64,000 nucleotides of DNA from Apricaphanius iberus (taxonomy: Eukaryota > Chordata > Actinopteri > Cyprinodontiformes > Aphaniidae). The position numbers and the translations under genes were made by a program. The notes under the pieces were generated by a model. It was given only the letters and a program-made list of their open reading frames with translations, ran no database searches and was not told the origin of the DNA. Positions within the stretch are counted from its first letter, which is position 1. Each line of letters starts with the position of its first letter. The stretch covers positions 868,001-932,000 of the forward strand of contig JAPXFQ010001391.1 of assembly GCA_028564705.1 (NCBI GenBank), in the 5' to 3' direction. Shown here in pieces: positions 1-10,550 of the stretch.

Positions 1-380
1 TTAAATACAAAATATAGGAATTTGTTTTATCCCAGATGACTTGTTAAAACAAAACCAAAAAAAAGTTCTAGGCATAGAAAAAAGATTTGCTTTTTTATTT
101 TACTCAAAATCTGCCCCGTGTTGATATGGAAATAATATAATAAATATACTGATATGATGTTGCTTTTTATCAAATCAAATTTCAGACAGAATAATATAGA
201 CTAAACTTAAGAGAGCTATAATGCCTGAGCAGCAGGATACTTTTGAAGAACTTGTGTACACATCAGACTTGTATTTAACATTAATTGTATTGTTTTATTG
301 ATTTAAACTATTTTCATTTCAGCAAAGGAACTTGGAAACATTTTAATAAACATAGAAAGTTGAACTTAAAATCTAATCAA

Positions 381-381
<1 letters not shown>
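1..381. other. AT-rich non-coding DNA, no gene seen
   Basis: I see no conserved coding signal, RNA gene or recognisable transposon here. The stretch leads into the TA microsatellite that hosts the Tc1 insertion. It lies upstream of the MCHR1-type receptor exon, so it may be intergenic or part of that gene's first intron. Confidence 0.5.

Positions 382-415
<34 letters not shown>
382..415. repeat. (AT)n microsatellite, Tc1 target site
   Basis: This is an uninterrupted AT dinucleotide run ending in the TA directly before the left end of the Tc1 element. A short TATATAT stretch also follows the right end at 2034-2041, so the transposon appears to have landed inside the microsatellite. Tc1/mariner elements insert at TA, which makes such a run a natural target. 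Confidence 0.9.
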
Positions 416-418
<3 letters not shown>

Positions 419-550
419 TACCGTTCAAAAGTTTGGGGTCACCCAAACAATTTTGTGTTTTCCATGAAAAGTCACACTTATTCACCACCATACGTTGTGA
501 AATGAATAAAAAATAGAGTCCAGACATTGACAAGGTTAGAAATAATGATT

Positions 551-556
551 TTTATT
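551..556 (-). terminator. Poly(A) signal AATAAA of the Tc1 transposase
   Basis: TTTATT on the + strand reads AATAAA on the transposase strand, about 22 bp after the stop codon and still inside the element. This is a motif match only. Confidence 0.5.
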
Positions 557-577
557 TGAAATAAGATTGTTTTTACA

Positions 578-1621
578 TCAAACTTTGCTTTCATCAAAGA
601 ATCCTCCATTTGCAGCAATTACAGCATTGCAGACCTTTGGCATTCTAGCTGTTAATTTGTTGAGATAATCTGGAGAAATTGCACCCCACGCTTCTAGAAG
701 CAGCTCCCACAATTTGGATTGGTTGGATGGGCACTTCTTGCGTACCATACGGTCAAGCTGCTCCCACAACAGCTCAACGGGGTTCAAATCTGGTGACTGC
801 GCTGGCCACTCCATTACCGATAGAATACCAGCTGCCTGCTTCTTCTCTAAATAGTTCTTGCACAATTTCGAGGTGTGTTTTGGGTCATTGTCCTGTTGTA
901 GGATGAAATTGGCTCCAATCAAGCGCTGTCCACTGGGTATGGCATGGCGTTGCAAAATGGAGTGATAGCCTTCCTTATTCAGAATCCCTTTTACCCTGTA
1001 CAAATCTCCCACCTTACCAGCACCAAAGCAACCCCAGACCATCACATTACCTCCACCATGCTTAACAGATGGCGTCAGGCATTCTTCCAGCATCTTTTCA
1101 GTTGTTCTGCGTCTCACAAACGTTCTTCTTTGTGATCCAAACACCTCAAACTTGGATTCATCCGTCCACAGCACTTTTTTCCAGTCTTCCTCTGTCCAAT
1201 GTCTGTGTTCTTTTGCCCATCTTAATCTTTTTCTTTTATTGGCCAGTCTCAGATATGGCTTTTTCTTTGCCACTCTGCCCTGAAGCCCAGAATCCCGCAG
1301 CCGCCTCTTCACTGTAGATGTTGACACTGGTGTTTTGCGGGTACTATTTAATGAAGATGCCAGTTGGGGACCTGTGAGGCGTCTGTTTCTCAAACTAGAG
1401 ACTCTAATGTACTTATCTTCTTGCTCAGTTGTGCAACGCGGCCTCCCACTTCTTTTTCTACTCTGGTTAGAGCCTGTTTGTGCTGTCCTCTGAAGGGAGT
1501 AGTACACACCGTTGTAGGAAATCTTCAATTTCTTAGCAATTTCTCGCATGGAATAGCCTTCATTTCTAAGAACAAGAATAGACTGTCGAGTTTCAGATGA
1601 AAGTTCTCTTTTTCTGGCCAT
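578..1621 (-). CDS. Tc1-like transposase (347 aa, intact frame)
   Basis: This is a cut-and-paste transposase that binds its element's ends and catalyses excision and TA insertion in the nucleus. Residues about 1-115 form the paired-type helix-turn-helix DNA-binding region (REIAKKLKISYNGVYYSL), with a basic GRPR hook near residue 59. The RNase-H-like catalytic core follows: D154 in WTDES, D244 in QQDNDPKHT and E283 in NPVELLWE. Counting gives 38 residues between the second Asp and the Glu, against 34 in classical Tc1/Sleeping Beauty. The extra residues lie in the YLEKKQAAGIL stretch. From memory this resembles the DD38E 'Intruder' sister group, which I could not check. The length of 347 aa is normal for Tc1. 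There is no stop or frameshift. The ATG at 1621 is the natural start, giving the MARKRELS N-terminus typical of the family. Confidence 0.93.
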   Translation of the reverse strand: MARKRELSSETRQSILVLRNEGYSMREIAKKLKISYNGVYYSLQRTAQTGSNQSRKRSGRPRCTTEQEDKYIRVSSLRNRRLTGPQLASSLNSTRKTPVSTSTVKRRLRDSGLQGRVAKKKPYLRLANKRKRLRWAKEHRHWTEEDWKKVLWTDESKFEVFGSQRRTFVRRRTTEKMLEECLTPSVKHGGGNVMVWGCFGAGKVGDLYRVKGILNKEGYHSILQRHAIPSGQRLIGANFILQQDNDPKHTSKLCKNYLEKKQAAGILSVMEWPAQSPDLNPVELLWEQLDRMVRKKCPSNQSKLWELLLEAWGAISPDYLNKLTARMPKVCNAVIAANGGFFDESKV

Positions 1622-2035
1622 TTTGAGCGTTTAATTGACCCCACAAATGTGATGCTCCAGAAACTCAATCTGCTCAAAGGAAGGTCAGTTTTGTAGCTTC
1701 TGTACCGAGCTAAACTGTTTTCAGATGTGTGAACATGATTGCACAAGGGTTTTCTAATCATCAATTAGCCTTCTGAGCCAATGAGCAAACACATTGTACC
1801 ATTAGAACACTGGAGTGATAGTTGCTGGAAATGGGCCTCTATACACCTATGTAGATATTGCACCAAAAACCAGACAGTTGCAGCTAGAATAGTCATTTAC
1901 CACATTAGCAATGTATAGCGTGTGTTTCTTTAAAGTTAAGACTAGTTTAAAGTTATCTTCATTGAAAAGTACAGTGCTTTTCCTTCAAAAATAAGGACAT
2001 TTAAATGTGACCCCAAACTTTTGAACGGTAGTTTA

Positions 2036-3655
2036 TATATATGAGAACAAATGCCTCTCTCTTTACAACTACCAAAATCTTTTATCAAACCTCAGCAGAA
2101 GCTGGTTCTCAACAATCCTATAATTAAGGTGTGCCCTTCTTTGGTCTGAATATGAGTCCTTTCATGATAAAATCCATATTGCAGGCAGCTGTATCATATT
2201 GCTTTGAAAATGGAAGTAGCGATCCATTTTCAAGAATGTTAGAAGTAGATAGTATGGATATTTCTCTTGAAATGTAAGGAGTAAAAGTACAAAGTTATCA
2301 GAAAAATAGTACAGATATCTGAATAATCTATTTAAGTATATTAACAAAGGAAAGATACTCTGGTACTTCACACCTCTGCTGGCATACTGCATATCTGTAT
2401 CAATTTATTTGTGTGTATATGCTAGTATGCCATCTTACACATGTGACATGTTTCTTACAGAACTTTTAGGTCCTTTAGATTTTTTTCTGCTTAAAATATT
2501 ACCAACTTTAGTCCAAATGATTATCTTTAGATGCAGATGTAGAGTATTTATTAAGAACATCCCTGCTGAGCTGTCTTAATTAGACATTCTTAAATGCATG
2601 TAAATATGAATATTAAAAAAATGAACCACTTTTAATACTTTGAATATGACACACTTAATTACAAGTCAATCAACGGTTAAACACAACAGGTCTGACTCAC
2701 ATTAATAAATGCAGTTATTAATTCATACTCTCAGCTTGGATGCGCCGCAGTCAAAGTGTGCCATGTTTTGAAGTCACTCAGCTGATAGAGATACAGAAAC
2801 CTGAGGAAAACTGAACAATGGAAACAAACCTTTTCAGACGGAGGTAACATCACAATTTCATTCATGGCAAAGACGGTTTATTTTTTCATCTCAAATGCAA
2901 CATATATCCCACTGTGCAGCCATGCCAGTTTTCAAGATTTTTTTAAAAAATGACTATAGGGTATACAGTATTTGCAAGGTTAGCAGGGAAGATCGTTCAA
3001 AAAGTCTGACAATACATTTTATTTCATCTGACAATATTAAAATACGTCATTAATGTCTGTTTTCTACAACATGTTTTTACAAACACTACATCGTGTTTTC
3101 AGGATGACGGTTTACTGTGGAATGTTTTTCTAAACCAAAAAACAAACAAAAAAAAACATCCTGGTTACACTACCTGCTATATACAGTGCAATACAAAGAC
3201 AGAGCCAGACAGCTCAGGTTTGACAGATGTCTGCCAAACTTAAGACTGAGGCATAATGGAACAGACAACTGTGAGAAGAGAACTCGAGACAGGGAATTCA
3301 TCTTTCTTTGAATCAAAATGTTTTACTTTGTATTGAACCTATTAACATGCTTCACCTACTTGTACATGTATTATGTTGTTATTACTTCAATGATGATGAT
3401 TTTTTTTCATGACCCTGATAATTCTGTGTCCTACACAAAGCTTATGGGTAGAGGTCCAGCACTCTATGTTGTCATGGAAATGTGGAAACGACTCTTTACA
3501 CATTACTGGCAGAAATCTCTAAAGTTGTATTTAAAAGTGTTGGCATGTCAAATTTCATGCAGTCTAATATGGTTCCTATGGAAATTAGGAAGGTGAATAG
3601 GGCCACAGCATCACAGATCACTTAACATTTGTTCTTAGGTGCTTTTTCTACATTG
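2036..3655. other. Non-coding DNA upstream of the receptor exon
   Basis: I find no conserved exon. A short ATG frame at 2818 followed by GTAACA was tested as a possible first exon of the receptor, but its phase does not fit the acceptor at 4403. The short frames in this stretch (for example around 3117 and 3318) resemble no protein I know. Confidence 0.5.
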
Positions 3656-3780
3656 ACTGGCGACCTATCCAGGGTGTACCCCGCCTCTCGCCCGTTGACA
3701 GCTAGAGATAGGCACCCCCCACCCCCACCCCACCCCCGCGACCCCTTGAGGATTAAGCAGTTTAGAAAATGGATGGATAG
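3656..3780 (+). repeat. LINE (RTE/Rex-type) 3' tail fragment
   Basis: The stretch reads CTGGCGACCTATCCAGGGTG, then a C-rich block, then GCAGTTTAGAAAATGGATGGATAG. This is the very common teleost tail ending in GATG/GGAT repeats, which I associate with RTE-type LINEs such as Rex3. Related pieces occur at 20231-20336 (same strand) and, inverted and shortened, at 42728-42790 and 44919-44966. The family assignment is from memory; the repetition inside the window is visible directly. Confidence 0.65.
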
Positions 3781-4403
3781 CTTCTACATATTCATCTGTT
3801 GTTTTAGTCTAAACTGACCTTGGCAAATTTGCTACCAACAAGCTCAGTCTTAAGTCTGACAATAAAGTTTTTTCTGACAAATAAACCTATGTTGAAGCTA
3901 AAGTCACCGACTAGGTTAGTGAAGCCCACATGTACCTTTGTACCATCCTGTGTACTGGCATGGCGGAAAGGTATTAGCATTGGGTCTCTTTATCATGTCA
4001 TATTCATACCCCTGGGACACAGCCAGCCAGGGATTATGAATTCAAATTTCCACCTGATCAACTCAAAAAACGTATTATTTGAACAATTGGTTCAGTTTAC
4101 CTCTATCTTCAGTTGCTTGTTCAGGATACTAGTATTTGGGCCACCTGAAACTTTAACAGTAATTATTTCTTTAAATTAAATATTGTTTCTGCATTTTTTC
4201 TTCATAGTGCTCTCCTGTTCTGTTCCCTGATTTGATGTACTTTTGGGTGCTTTCATTACTTAAATGTGCAATTTCATTGCTGTTTCGATCACTAAGTAAG
4301 AACTCTGTCTCCACATACCGTCTATTATTAAATGATCCTGTTCAGATACTAATACAGTAATGTTCTTAGCATGTTTGAATTGATACTGATTGTTTTGTTC
4401 CAG
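3781..4403. other. Probable intron end before the receptor exon, with 3' splice site
   Basis: No conserved coding sequence is visible. The stretch ends in a pyrimidine-rich acceptor (TGTTTTGTTCCAG, AG at 4402-4403). In frame after it, the receptor sequence GDDASHC begins with a split codon of which two bases lie in this exon (phase 1). The exon carrying the start codon should therefore be upstream, but I cannot locate it. Confidence 0.6.
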
Positions 4404-5419
4404 TTGGAGATGATGCCTCTCACTGCTCTGCCAGTCTCCCTGTCATCTTTGGCATCATCTGTTTCTTGGGCATCATTGGGAACTGCATTGTCATTTACAC
4501 CATTTTGAAGAAGACCAAGTTTCGCACCAAGCAAACAGTCCCAGACATATTCATCTTAAACTTGTCAATCGTCGATCTCCTGTTTCTTCTTGGGATGCCG
4601 TTCCTTATCCACCAGTTGCTGGGCAATGGTACGTGGCACTTCGGTGCAGCCATGTGCACAGTCATCACTGCCCTCGACTCCAACAGCCAGATTGTCAGCA
4701 CTTACATCCTCACCGCGATGACCCTTGACCGTTACTTGGCGACAGTTCACCCAATGCGCTTCAATCACATCCGAACACCATGTGTAGCTGCGCTGGTCAT
4801 CGGACTAGTGTGGGTACTGTCCATGCTCACTATCACCCCTGTGTGGATGTACACCGGTTTGATGCCTCTGCCAGATGGAGATGTTGCTTGTGCTCTCATT
4901 CTCCCAGATTTGGTCAATGACACATACTGGTTTACGCTTTATCAGTTTTTCTTGGCTTTTGCTATCCCTTTGGTCATCATCTGCCTGGTGTTTTTCAAGA
5001 TCTTGCAACATATGTCCGCCAGCGTGGCACCGCTGCCTCCTCGCAGTTTAAGGGTACGCACAAGGAAGGTGACTCGGATGGCGGTAGCCATCTGCCTCGC
5101 TTTCTTCACCTGCTGGGCTCCTTACTACATCCTCCAGCTCATTCATCTCGGAGTGCAGAACCCGAGCCTAGCTTTCTCATATGCTTATAATATCGCAATC
5201 AGCATGGGCTACGTGAACAGCTGCATCAACCCATTCCTCTACATCGTTCTCAGCGAGACATTCAAGAGACATTTTCTCCGTGCTGTGCGACCAGTCAACA
5301 GGAAGTTCAGAGTGAACCCGAGCACCACAGACAGTGTGAGCATGAGGATTGTACCTGAAAGAGCTCAGCAGGAACAGGCCTCCAGGGAGATGCTGCCCTC
5401 TGATTTCCCCCCACAGTGA
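4404..5419 (+). CDS. mchr1: Melanin-concentrating hormone receptor, MCHR1 type (last exon)
   Basis: This is a class A G-protein-coupled receptor of the plasma membrane for the neuropeptide MCH, which in fish acts in feeding and in skin paling. The exon encodes 337 residues after a split first codon. Helix 1 starts near residue 10 and contains GN. Helix 2 has NLSIVDLLFLLGMPF, close to the MCHR1 form. The two disulfide cysteines (AAMC and VACA) are present, as is the helix-3 Asp of TALDSNSQ, the residue position that binds the arginine of MCH. DRY follows as TLDRYLATVHP; helix 6 has CWAPYYILQL and helix 7 has NSCINPFLYIV. Only the short glycosylated N-terminus is missing; it sits on a separate exon, as in mammalian MCHR1. 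The exon starts at the acceptor AG at 4402-4403 and stops at TGA 5417-5419. MCHR2 fits clearly less well. Teleosts carry mchr1a and mchr1b, and I cannot decide which this is. Confidence 0.93.
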
Positions 5420-6365
5420 ATATATAAATATTACTGATTAATTTGTTCATTACCAGATTTGTTATTTTGAAATAGGTGCTTGCATTTTACTCAACAGTTG
5501 TTGGTGGTGGTGGGAAAATGCTTGGTCTAAAATTGCCTAATTTCTTCAATTTGACTTATATACACAGAACAAACTGCAAGAACACTGACAAATGTGCCAT
5601 TTGTACACAAACAGTTTTATCTCATTGAATTAGACTATCATTAAAAATGTAACCCATTCTAAATCTGATAGTTGTAAATTTTTTGGAGGTAAAGTATTTA
5701 ATGCATTTATTTTGTTTGCTTTTGGTGGTAGTGGTTTACAGCTGCTTCAGTTTCAGTGTTACTTAAGACCTATAACAAAAAAGGATTAGTTATTCCTGTT
5801 GATTGTAAAGCTATTTGAACCACAAGTTGTCCATCCACCCAATTTTCTTCTATCAGCTCATCATCTCTCTCTCGTGATTGTGTAGGGCATAATACTACAT
5901 TTCTGTCTTTTTTGGTAATATATCGTTTTGAGTTTTCCTTAAGTGCTGAAATTGTGGTTTTCATGGCTGTGGGTAATGCTAATCAAGGTTGACAATATTT
6001 TAAGTGTCTATTTGTGAGTTGCTTAGCTATCAGTTAATTAAACATTGAATGTGAGATACTGCCATAAAAAAAGTGGCTATGTTGTGTCCATCTTGCCAAA
6101 ATAATTGCATCTCAGGGAATTTGTGATGAGGTGAAGTTTTTGTGTTATTGTGGTGTTCAGTATCTATATAATGTATAATGCAATGTTTAATTTTTTACAA
6201 CTGTGAAGTCGCTGAAAATATTGTTGCTGCTCTTTTATTTTTTATTCCATTTTCAAAACTGTAACTCTTTCAGTGCAGTAACATCAGCTTGTTTGCTACG
6301 AGCTGACTTTATATTTGCTCTGTGTGGCCAAGGATTATAAAATATATAAATTTTCCTGTATTACT
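5420..6365 (+). other. Putative 3' UTR and downstream DNA of the receptor gene
   Basis: This is AT-rich sequence without coding potential. An ATTAAA motif near 5640 and a GTTTAAATAAA stretch near 6464 are possible poly(A) signals, but nothing decides between them. Confidence 0.35.
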
Positions 6366-6475
6366 ACAATGTTTAAGATTAGATGCACTATGCCTGAGTA
6401 CAAATCATGTGCACTGCATTGCTAAAAAGGAAGTACACTCTCTTTCACTGATGGGTAGGTTTGTTTTAAATAAAA
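6366..6475 (+). repeat. Direct repeat copy 1 (partner at 8139-8250)
   Basis: AAGATTAGATGCACTATGCC and the roughly 100 bases that follow recur with few differences at 8139-8250 in the same orientation. The similarity continues weakly further on, to TACAAAAAG near 6552 and 8357. It is a dispersed repeat or an old local duplication; I do not recognise the family with certainty. Confidence 0.75.
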
Positions 6476-6929
6476 AAAAAATGAAATCTCAAGTGTACAA
6501 AAGCAGGCACTGCCGAACAAGATAAAGTCAAAATCCAAGCGCAGAGTGTACAAAAAGTTAGCGTTTCCTATCAATAATCCACCTTTAGCTACAAATAACA
6601 CTTGTGTTCGACATTTTCAGTCTCACAACACACAGAATTTTGACTCAGAATTACGTCAGTTTCTGGAGATTTGTGGGCATTCATGTCTGCAAAGTTCATG
6701 TTCTCACATAACAGCATTTCATTTGGGTTGGCTTCTGGACCTTAACTTGCTCATTAAATATTGTTGATTCTATTGTATTTCCGTAATTGTTGTTTAGATT
6801 TGCTGCTTTATTTTTAGATAACTCATCTGGTAATGATCATCTGGACTGATGATCTCACATTGGACTTGGTATTCACGGACATTCATGGTTGGCATAATAA
6901 ATTTGGGTCAAAAGATGCTTAAATATGTA
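6476..6929. other. Non-coding intergenic DNA
   Basis: I see no gene. The first part may be the diverged continuation of the direct repeat that starts at 6366. Confidence 0.45.
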
Positions 6930-7468
6930 CAATACAGACCAAAAGTTTGGACAGACCTTCTCATTCAGTGCATTTTCTTTATTTTCATGACTACATTGTA
7001 GATTCTCACAGTAGGCATCAAAACTATGAATGAACACATATGCAATTATGTAGTACTGTTCCAAAAAGTGTGAAATAACCTGGCCTCCAAAGCCATCGGA
7101 CCTGAACCCAATTGAGATGATTTGGGGTGAGCTGAACCGCAGAGTGAAGGCAAAAATGGCCAACATGTACTAAGCATCTCTGGGAACTCCTTCATGACTG
7201 TTGGAAAACCATTTCAGGGGACTACTTCTTGAGGCTCAAAAGAATGCAAAGCAGTAATCAGAGCAAAGGGTGGCTACTTTGAGGAATCTAAAATATAACA
7301 CATTTATTCAGTTATTTCACCCTTTTTGTTTAAGTACATACAGTAATTCCATAAATCATGTGTTCATTCATAGATTTGATGCCCTTAATTGAGAATCTAC
7401 AATGTAGTCTTGAAAATAAAGAAAACGCATTGAATGAGAAGGTGTGTCCAAACTTTTGGTATGTACTG
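6930..7468 (+). mobile_element. Tc1-like deletion derivative (539 bp)
   Basis: TA at 6928-6929 and 7469-7470 brackets an element with long inverted ends. The left end has ACCAAAAGTTTGGACAGACC and the right, read inward, ACCAAAAGTTTGGACACACC. Similarity continues for roughly 100 bases (TCATTCAATGCGTTTTCTTTA, then GATTCTCA, then CATCAAAACTATGAATG-like). Most of the transposase gene is gone; only its 3' end remains. This is a different Tc1 family from the one at 416-2033. Confidence 0.9.
7081..7299 (+). pseudogene. Tc1 transposase C-terminal remnant
   Basis: Reading from 7081, WPPKPSDLNPIEMIWGELNR carries the last catalytic Glu of a DDE transposase, followed by degraded sequence with stops (TAA after ANMY). 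The paired domain and both catalytic Asp residues have been deleted, so this copy cannot make a transposase. Its ends could still be substrates for a helper from an intact relative, if one exists. Confidence 0.85.
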
Positions 7469-8138
7469 TACACATCCACCTCTATGCTTAATAGTTCATG
7501 TGTTATGTTGGTAATGTGTCTAGTTAGGTTTTCTTTGAATTTTCCATTGTGCATTATATTAAAACTCTTCTTTGGTTTCATTCAAAAAATAGTTTGATTT
7601 AGAAGCCTCTCCCAGCAAACGTCCAAATGGATCGTACTTCTTCAGATGTTTTTTTATACACTTAAACATCTAACATGCTAAGATATCTGATGTCTCAGAT
7701 GTAGCCTTTTGATTTTCCCCAATCTTTCTGAGCAGTGCGTAGTCCAATAAATGGACCCTCCTGTAGAATGATGGACATTAGACAGTTTGAAAATTATCTG
7801 GTGCCTCTCCAAGTTTATTGCTGATATATTTTCTCTCTTGCATTATGTGAAGACACACCTGTGTGCTTCAAACCCGCTAACAGCAAACATTTTGGCTTCT
7901 GCAGAGATGGTCACTCTGTTAATCAAATTCATTAATAAGTAAGACATGGTGAGTCATTTTCCTCTTAATCCTACGTAAGCAGCTGGGTTGCAACTACTGT
8001 ACTTTATTCACACAAGGCTCTTCTAATCAGCTTTTTTTTGTATGTAAATATTGAAAGTATTGGCATGTGTTGTGTGATTTTGTTCACCTGAGATTTAATT
8101 TGAATCATTTTAGAAGCAAGACCAGATCATATTTTGCA
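7469..8138. other. Non-coding intergenic DNA
   Basis: No gene, RNA or recognisable repeat was found in this stretch. Confidence 0.45.
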
Positions 8139-8250
8139 CAATGATGTTAAGATTAGATGCACTATGCCTGAGTACAAATCATATGCACTGCATGGCTAAA
8201 AAGGAAGTACACTCTCTTTCACTGATGGGTTGGGGTGTTTTAAATAAAAA
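8139..8250 (+). repeat. Direct repeat copy 2 (partner at 6366-6475)
   Basis: Same sequence as 6366-6475 with a handful of substitutions (for example ATCATATGC for ATCATGTGC). The Tc1 derivative at 6930-7468 lies between the copies. Confidence 0.75.
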
Positions 8251-10550
8251 TAAATGAAAATAAATGAAAGCATAACTGCTGTATATTTAAATACAACTGT
8301 GAGAAATATAGTGCAGTTATCAATGGAATGATGCAGAATACTGTCACTGTTTACAAAAAGCTAACGGTCACAGATCACAATCCTCTCTCAAAGGGGCAAG
8401 CAGAAAACTGCTGACATTGATGTTGCTCAGGTCTTGCTATTTTGTGTTCTTGCTCCTGTGACTAGATGCATTACAATGCTTAAAACAGACTGTGATGAGT
8501 CTTTGTGTTAAGTTTAAACCACTTGACTGACTTTTGTGAATGTAAGGTGATCATGAGAAAATGTGTTATTGTGAGTCGTGGAACATGTAAAAGAGAAGAA
8601 AAAACAATTGGTTTAGTTGTAACTGCCAATAATCAGAGCAAAAGCAACAAATGGGAGATGTTTTTTTTTTACTTTGTAGTTTGATCAATTTCTGTTTGAA
8701 GAAAGTGTATTTGACTGTGAGCTTTCTTGTTTTGAGCTTTTGAGGCAATGTAAAAACTAAAAGTCTCATAAGCTATTATGCCATGGTTTTCTCGAGTATA
8801 GTGGAAAGAATTTGTTCAATAACAGCGAGGAAAAAGAGTTAACACATTCTGTCAAAAATAATTACAAAACTGCACAGTTCAGGCTTGTTTTGGTTTGTGT
8901 TTGGTTAGTTTCTTATGGTTTTAGTTTTTAGGTGGTTGTTTTTTGCTTCTTAATTTATATCTTTTCTTATTGTGTTTATGCTTGTATTTTCTTACTTTAT
9001 TTTTGTTTGTTCCCTTTCTCTTTGCTTATTTGATATTTTCATCTTTCCTCAGCCTGCGAGCTTGCTACCCCCTCCAAGGTATCTCCATTTACTCCATATG
9101 GTTTCTCTGGTTCTCTCTGTCATTTCTCACTCCCTTCTCAGTCACATCTTGCTTGATCCTCTTTCTTTTCCCCCATTGTAATTATCTGTCTCATCAAAGT
9201 ATTTCTGTGTTTTTATTTTGGTTTTCTTTTGGGAAACAAATCTGAATCTAAATTTGCTATTATGTGATATTAGTGTTATTTTTTTACTGAACCTTAGGAC
9301 TCTACAAACAACAACAAACCGTACCAAACAAAGATGAAGGCAAAAAGTATGGTTCAACTCCTAAAATAGGTCAAGCATTTCTGGTTTTCAACTTAAATTG
9401 AAACATTTAAACTCTGTTTTTTAAACAAGGCCTCACAAAAAATACACAACAAAAAATGTGGGCTGCTGTATGATGATGTTGGAGCCACAGTTTAATAAAC
9501 CGAGGATACGGATTCCTGAATCAGTGTGCACGGTTTATTAAACAGAGTGTATGGGTTCTTACAACTCAAAATTATTTCTCAACCTGAACCATGCCAGTCT
9601 CCATAGAATTAAACCCAGGAGACAACCTCCTATGGCTCCTAGATAGGTGTTATGTTTGCTTTTAAAATTAGACTTAAATTAAAGACAAAAGATTAATATT
9701 AAGGAAAAATATGCCCATGGTGGTTCATCTCAGTTCAGGGTTAGATTCAAGGATGGTGGTAGAAAGAAAAGTAAGTCATTATTTGGGACTGAAATTGAGG
9801 TAAGGGTATCCACATAGGCTGAGGTTGACGGCAAATTGGGGGAAAGGATGAGTGGGCAACTGTCTTTTTTGCAATTTCTTCCAGTTAGATGTTGTAGAGC
9901 CATGACATGTTAGAAGGTGGACAGGCAGGTGAGTAAGCAATCGTTAATGGAAAGAAATCTAAGCAGCTGTTACCAGGGAGGCTGTCAGAGTGCTGAGGAG
10001 ATTCGAGACGGGAGCCTTGAGGGGATTTCTCCAAATACTTCAGACAAGGAAGCAGCAAAGACTGAGCAATAATTTCTGCTGTTGATAATTCTGAGGCAAC
10101 CAAGGTAAATGCCAGAACTTGAAGAATGTTAAACAAAGAGAAGAGCAGCGCCTGATTAACCTTTATACGAGTAAAACAGTTGAACGTCTGCCTCTTTGTT
10201 AAGCTTATTGTGATGAGGCTTAACAAGCTGTAGCTTCAAGAACTACAACTGGAGGTCATGCCCCATAATGAGAGAGCGAGGAAAAGACACACATGCCCCA
10301 GGCTGCATACAGGTCTCTGGATATGACAATGAGAGAAACAGATACATCATCACAAAAATAAGAGAACAAGTATGATAAAGAAAATACAACATAAAAATGT
10401 GGGATAAATACCCTCAGAAAAAGTCATCATTAGACATGAACTTCTAAGGCTTCATTCGTAGATGTTTTTTAATAGCTCTATTACAATAGCTTATGTTGTA
10501 TTTGTTTGTTCCTTCCTTTAAAGAGTTTATGTATACTGAAGAAACAATAC
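8251..10550. other. Non-coding intergenic DNA
   Basis: The stretch contains T-rich tracts and short open frames without recognisable homology, including a 113-codon frame on the - strand at 9885-10226. The inverted repeat at 9490-9543 is the only clear structure. Confidence 0.45.
9490..9543. repeat. Perfect 13-bp inverted repeat with 28-nt spacer
   Basis: GTTTAATAAACCG at 9490-9502 is exactly inverted as CGGTTTATTAAAC at 9531-9543. It could form a hairpin or be a degenerate transposon palindrome. No function is evident. Confidence 0.8.

Larger units (their letters stand above)
416..2033 (-). mobile_element. Full-length Tc1-like DNA transposon, apparently intact
   Basis: This 1618-bp element is bounded by TA (414-415 and 2034-2035). 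Its ends are short inverted repeats: the left begins CACTACCGTTCAAAAG and the right, read inward, AACTACCGTTCAAAAG. They match over about 26 of 27 bases through GGGGTCAC and then diverge. The transposase gene lies on the - strand, uninterrupted, with an AATAAA poly(A) signal (TTTATT on +, 551-556) about 22 bp past its stop. The intact reading frame and near-identical ends suggest a young insertion. Whether it can still move cannot be judged from sequence alone. Confidence 0.93.

Noticed and set aside
679..1600. Several + strand frames of 63-82 codons
   Set aside because: They lie opposite the intact Tc1 transposase and are shadows of it.
2818..2845. Possible first exon of the MCH receptor (METNLFRR followed by GTAACA)
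   Set aside because: The donor would be phase 2, while the acceptor at 4403 needs phase 1. The residues also do not look like an MCHR1 N-terminus.
4349..5011. Four - strand frames of 61-68 codons
   Set aside because: They are antisense shadows of the receptor exon.
9885..10226. 113-codon - strand frame
   Set aside because: No recognisable domain or homologue; the length is within chance expectation for this much non-coding DNA.
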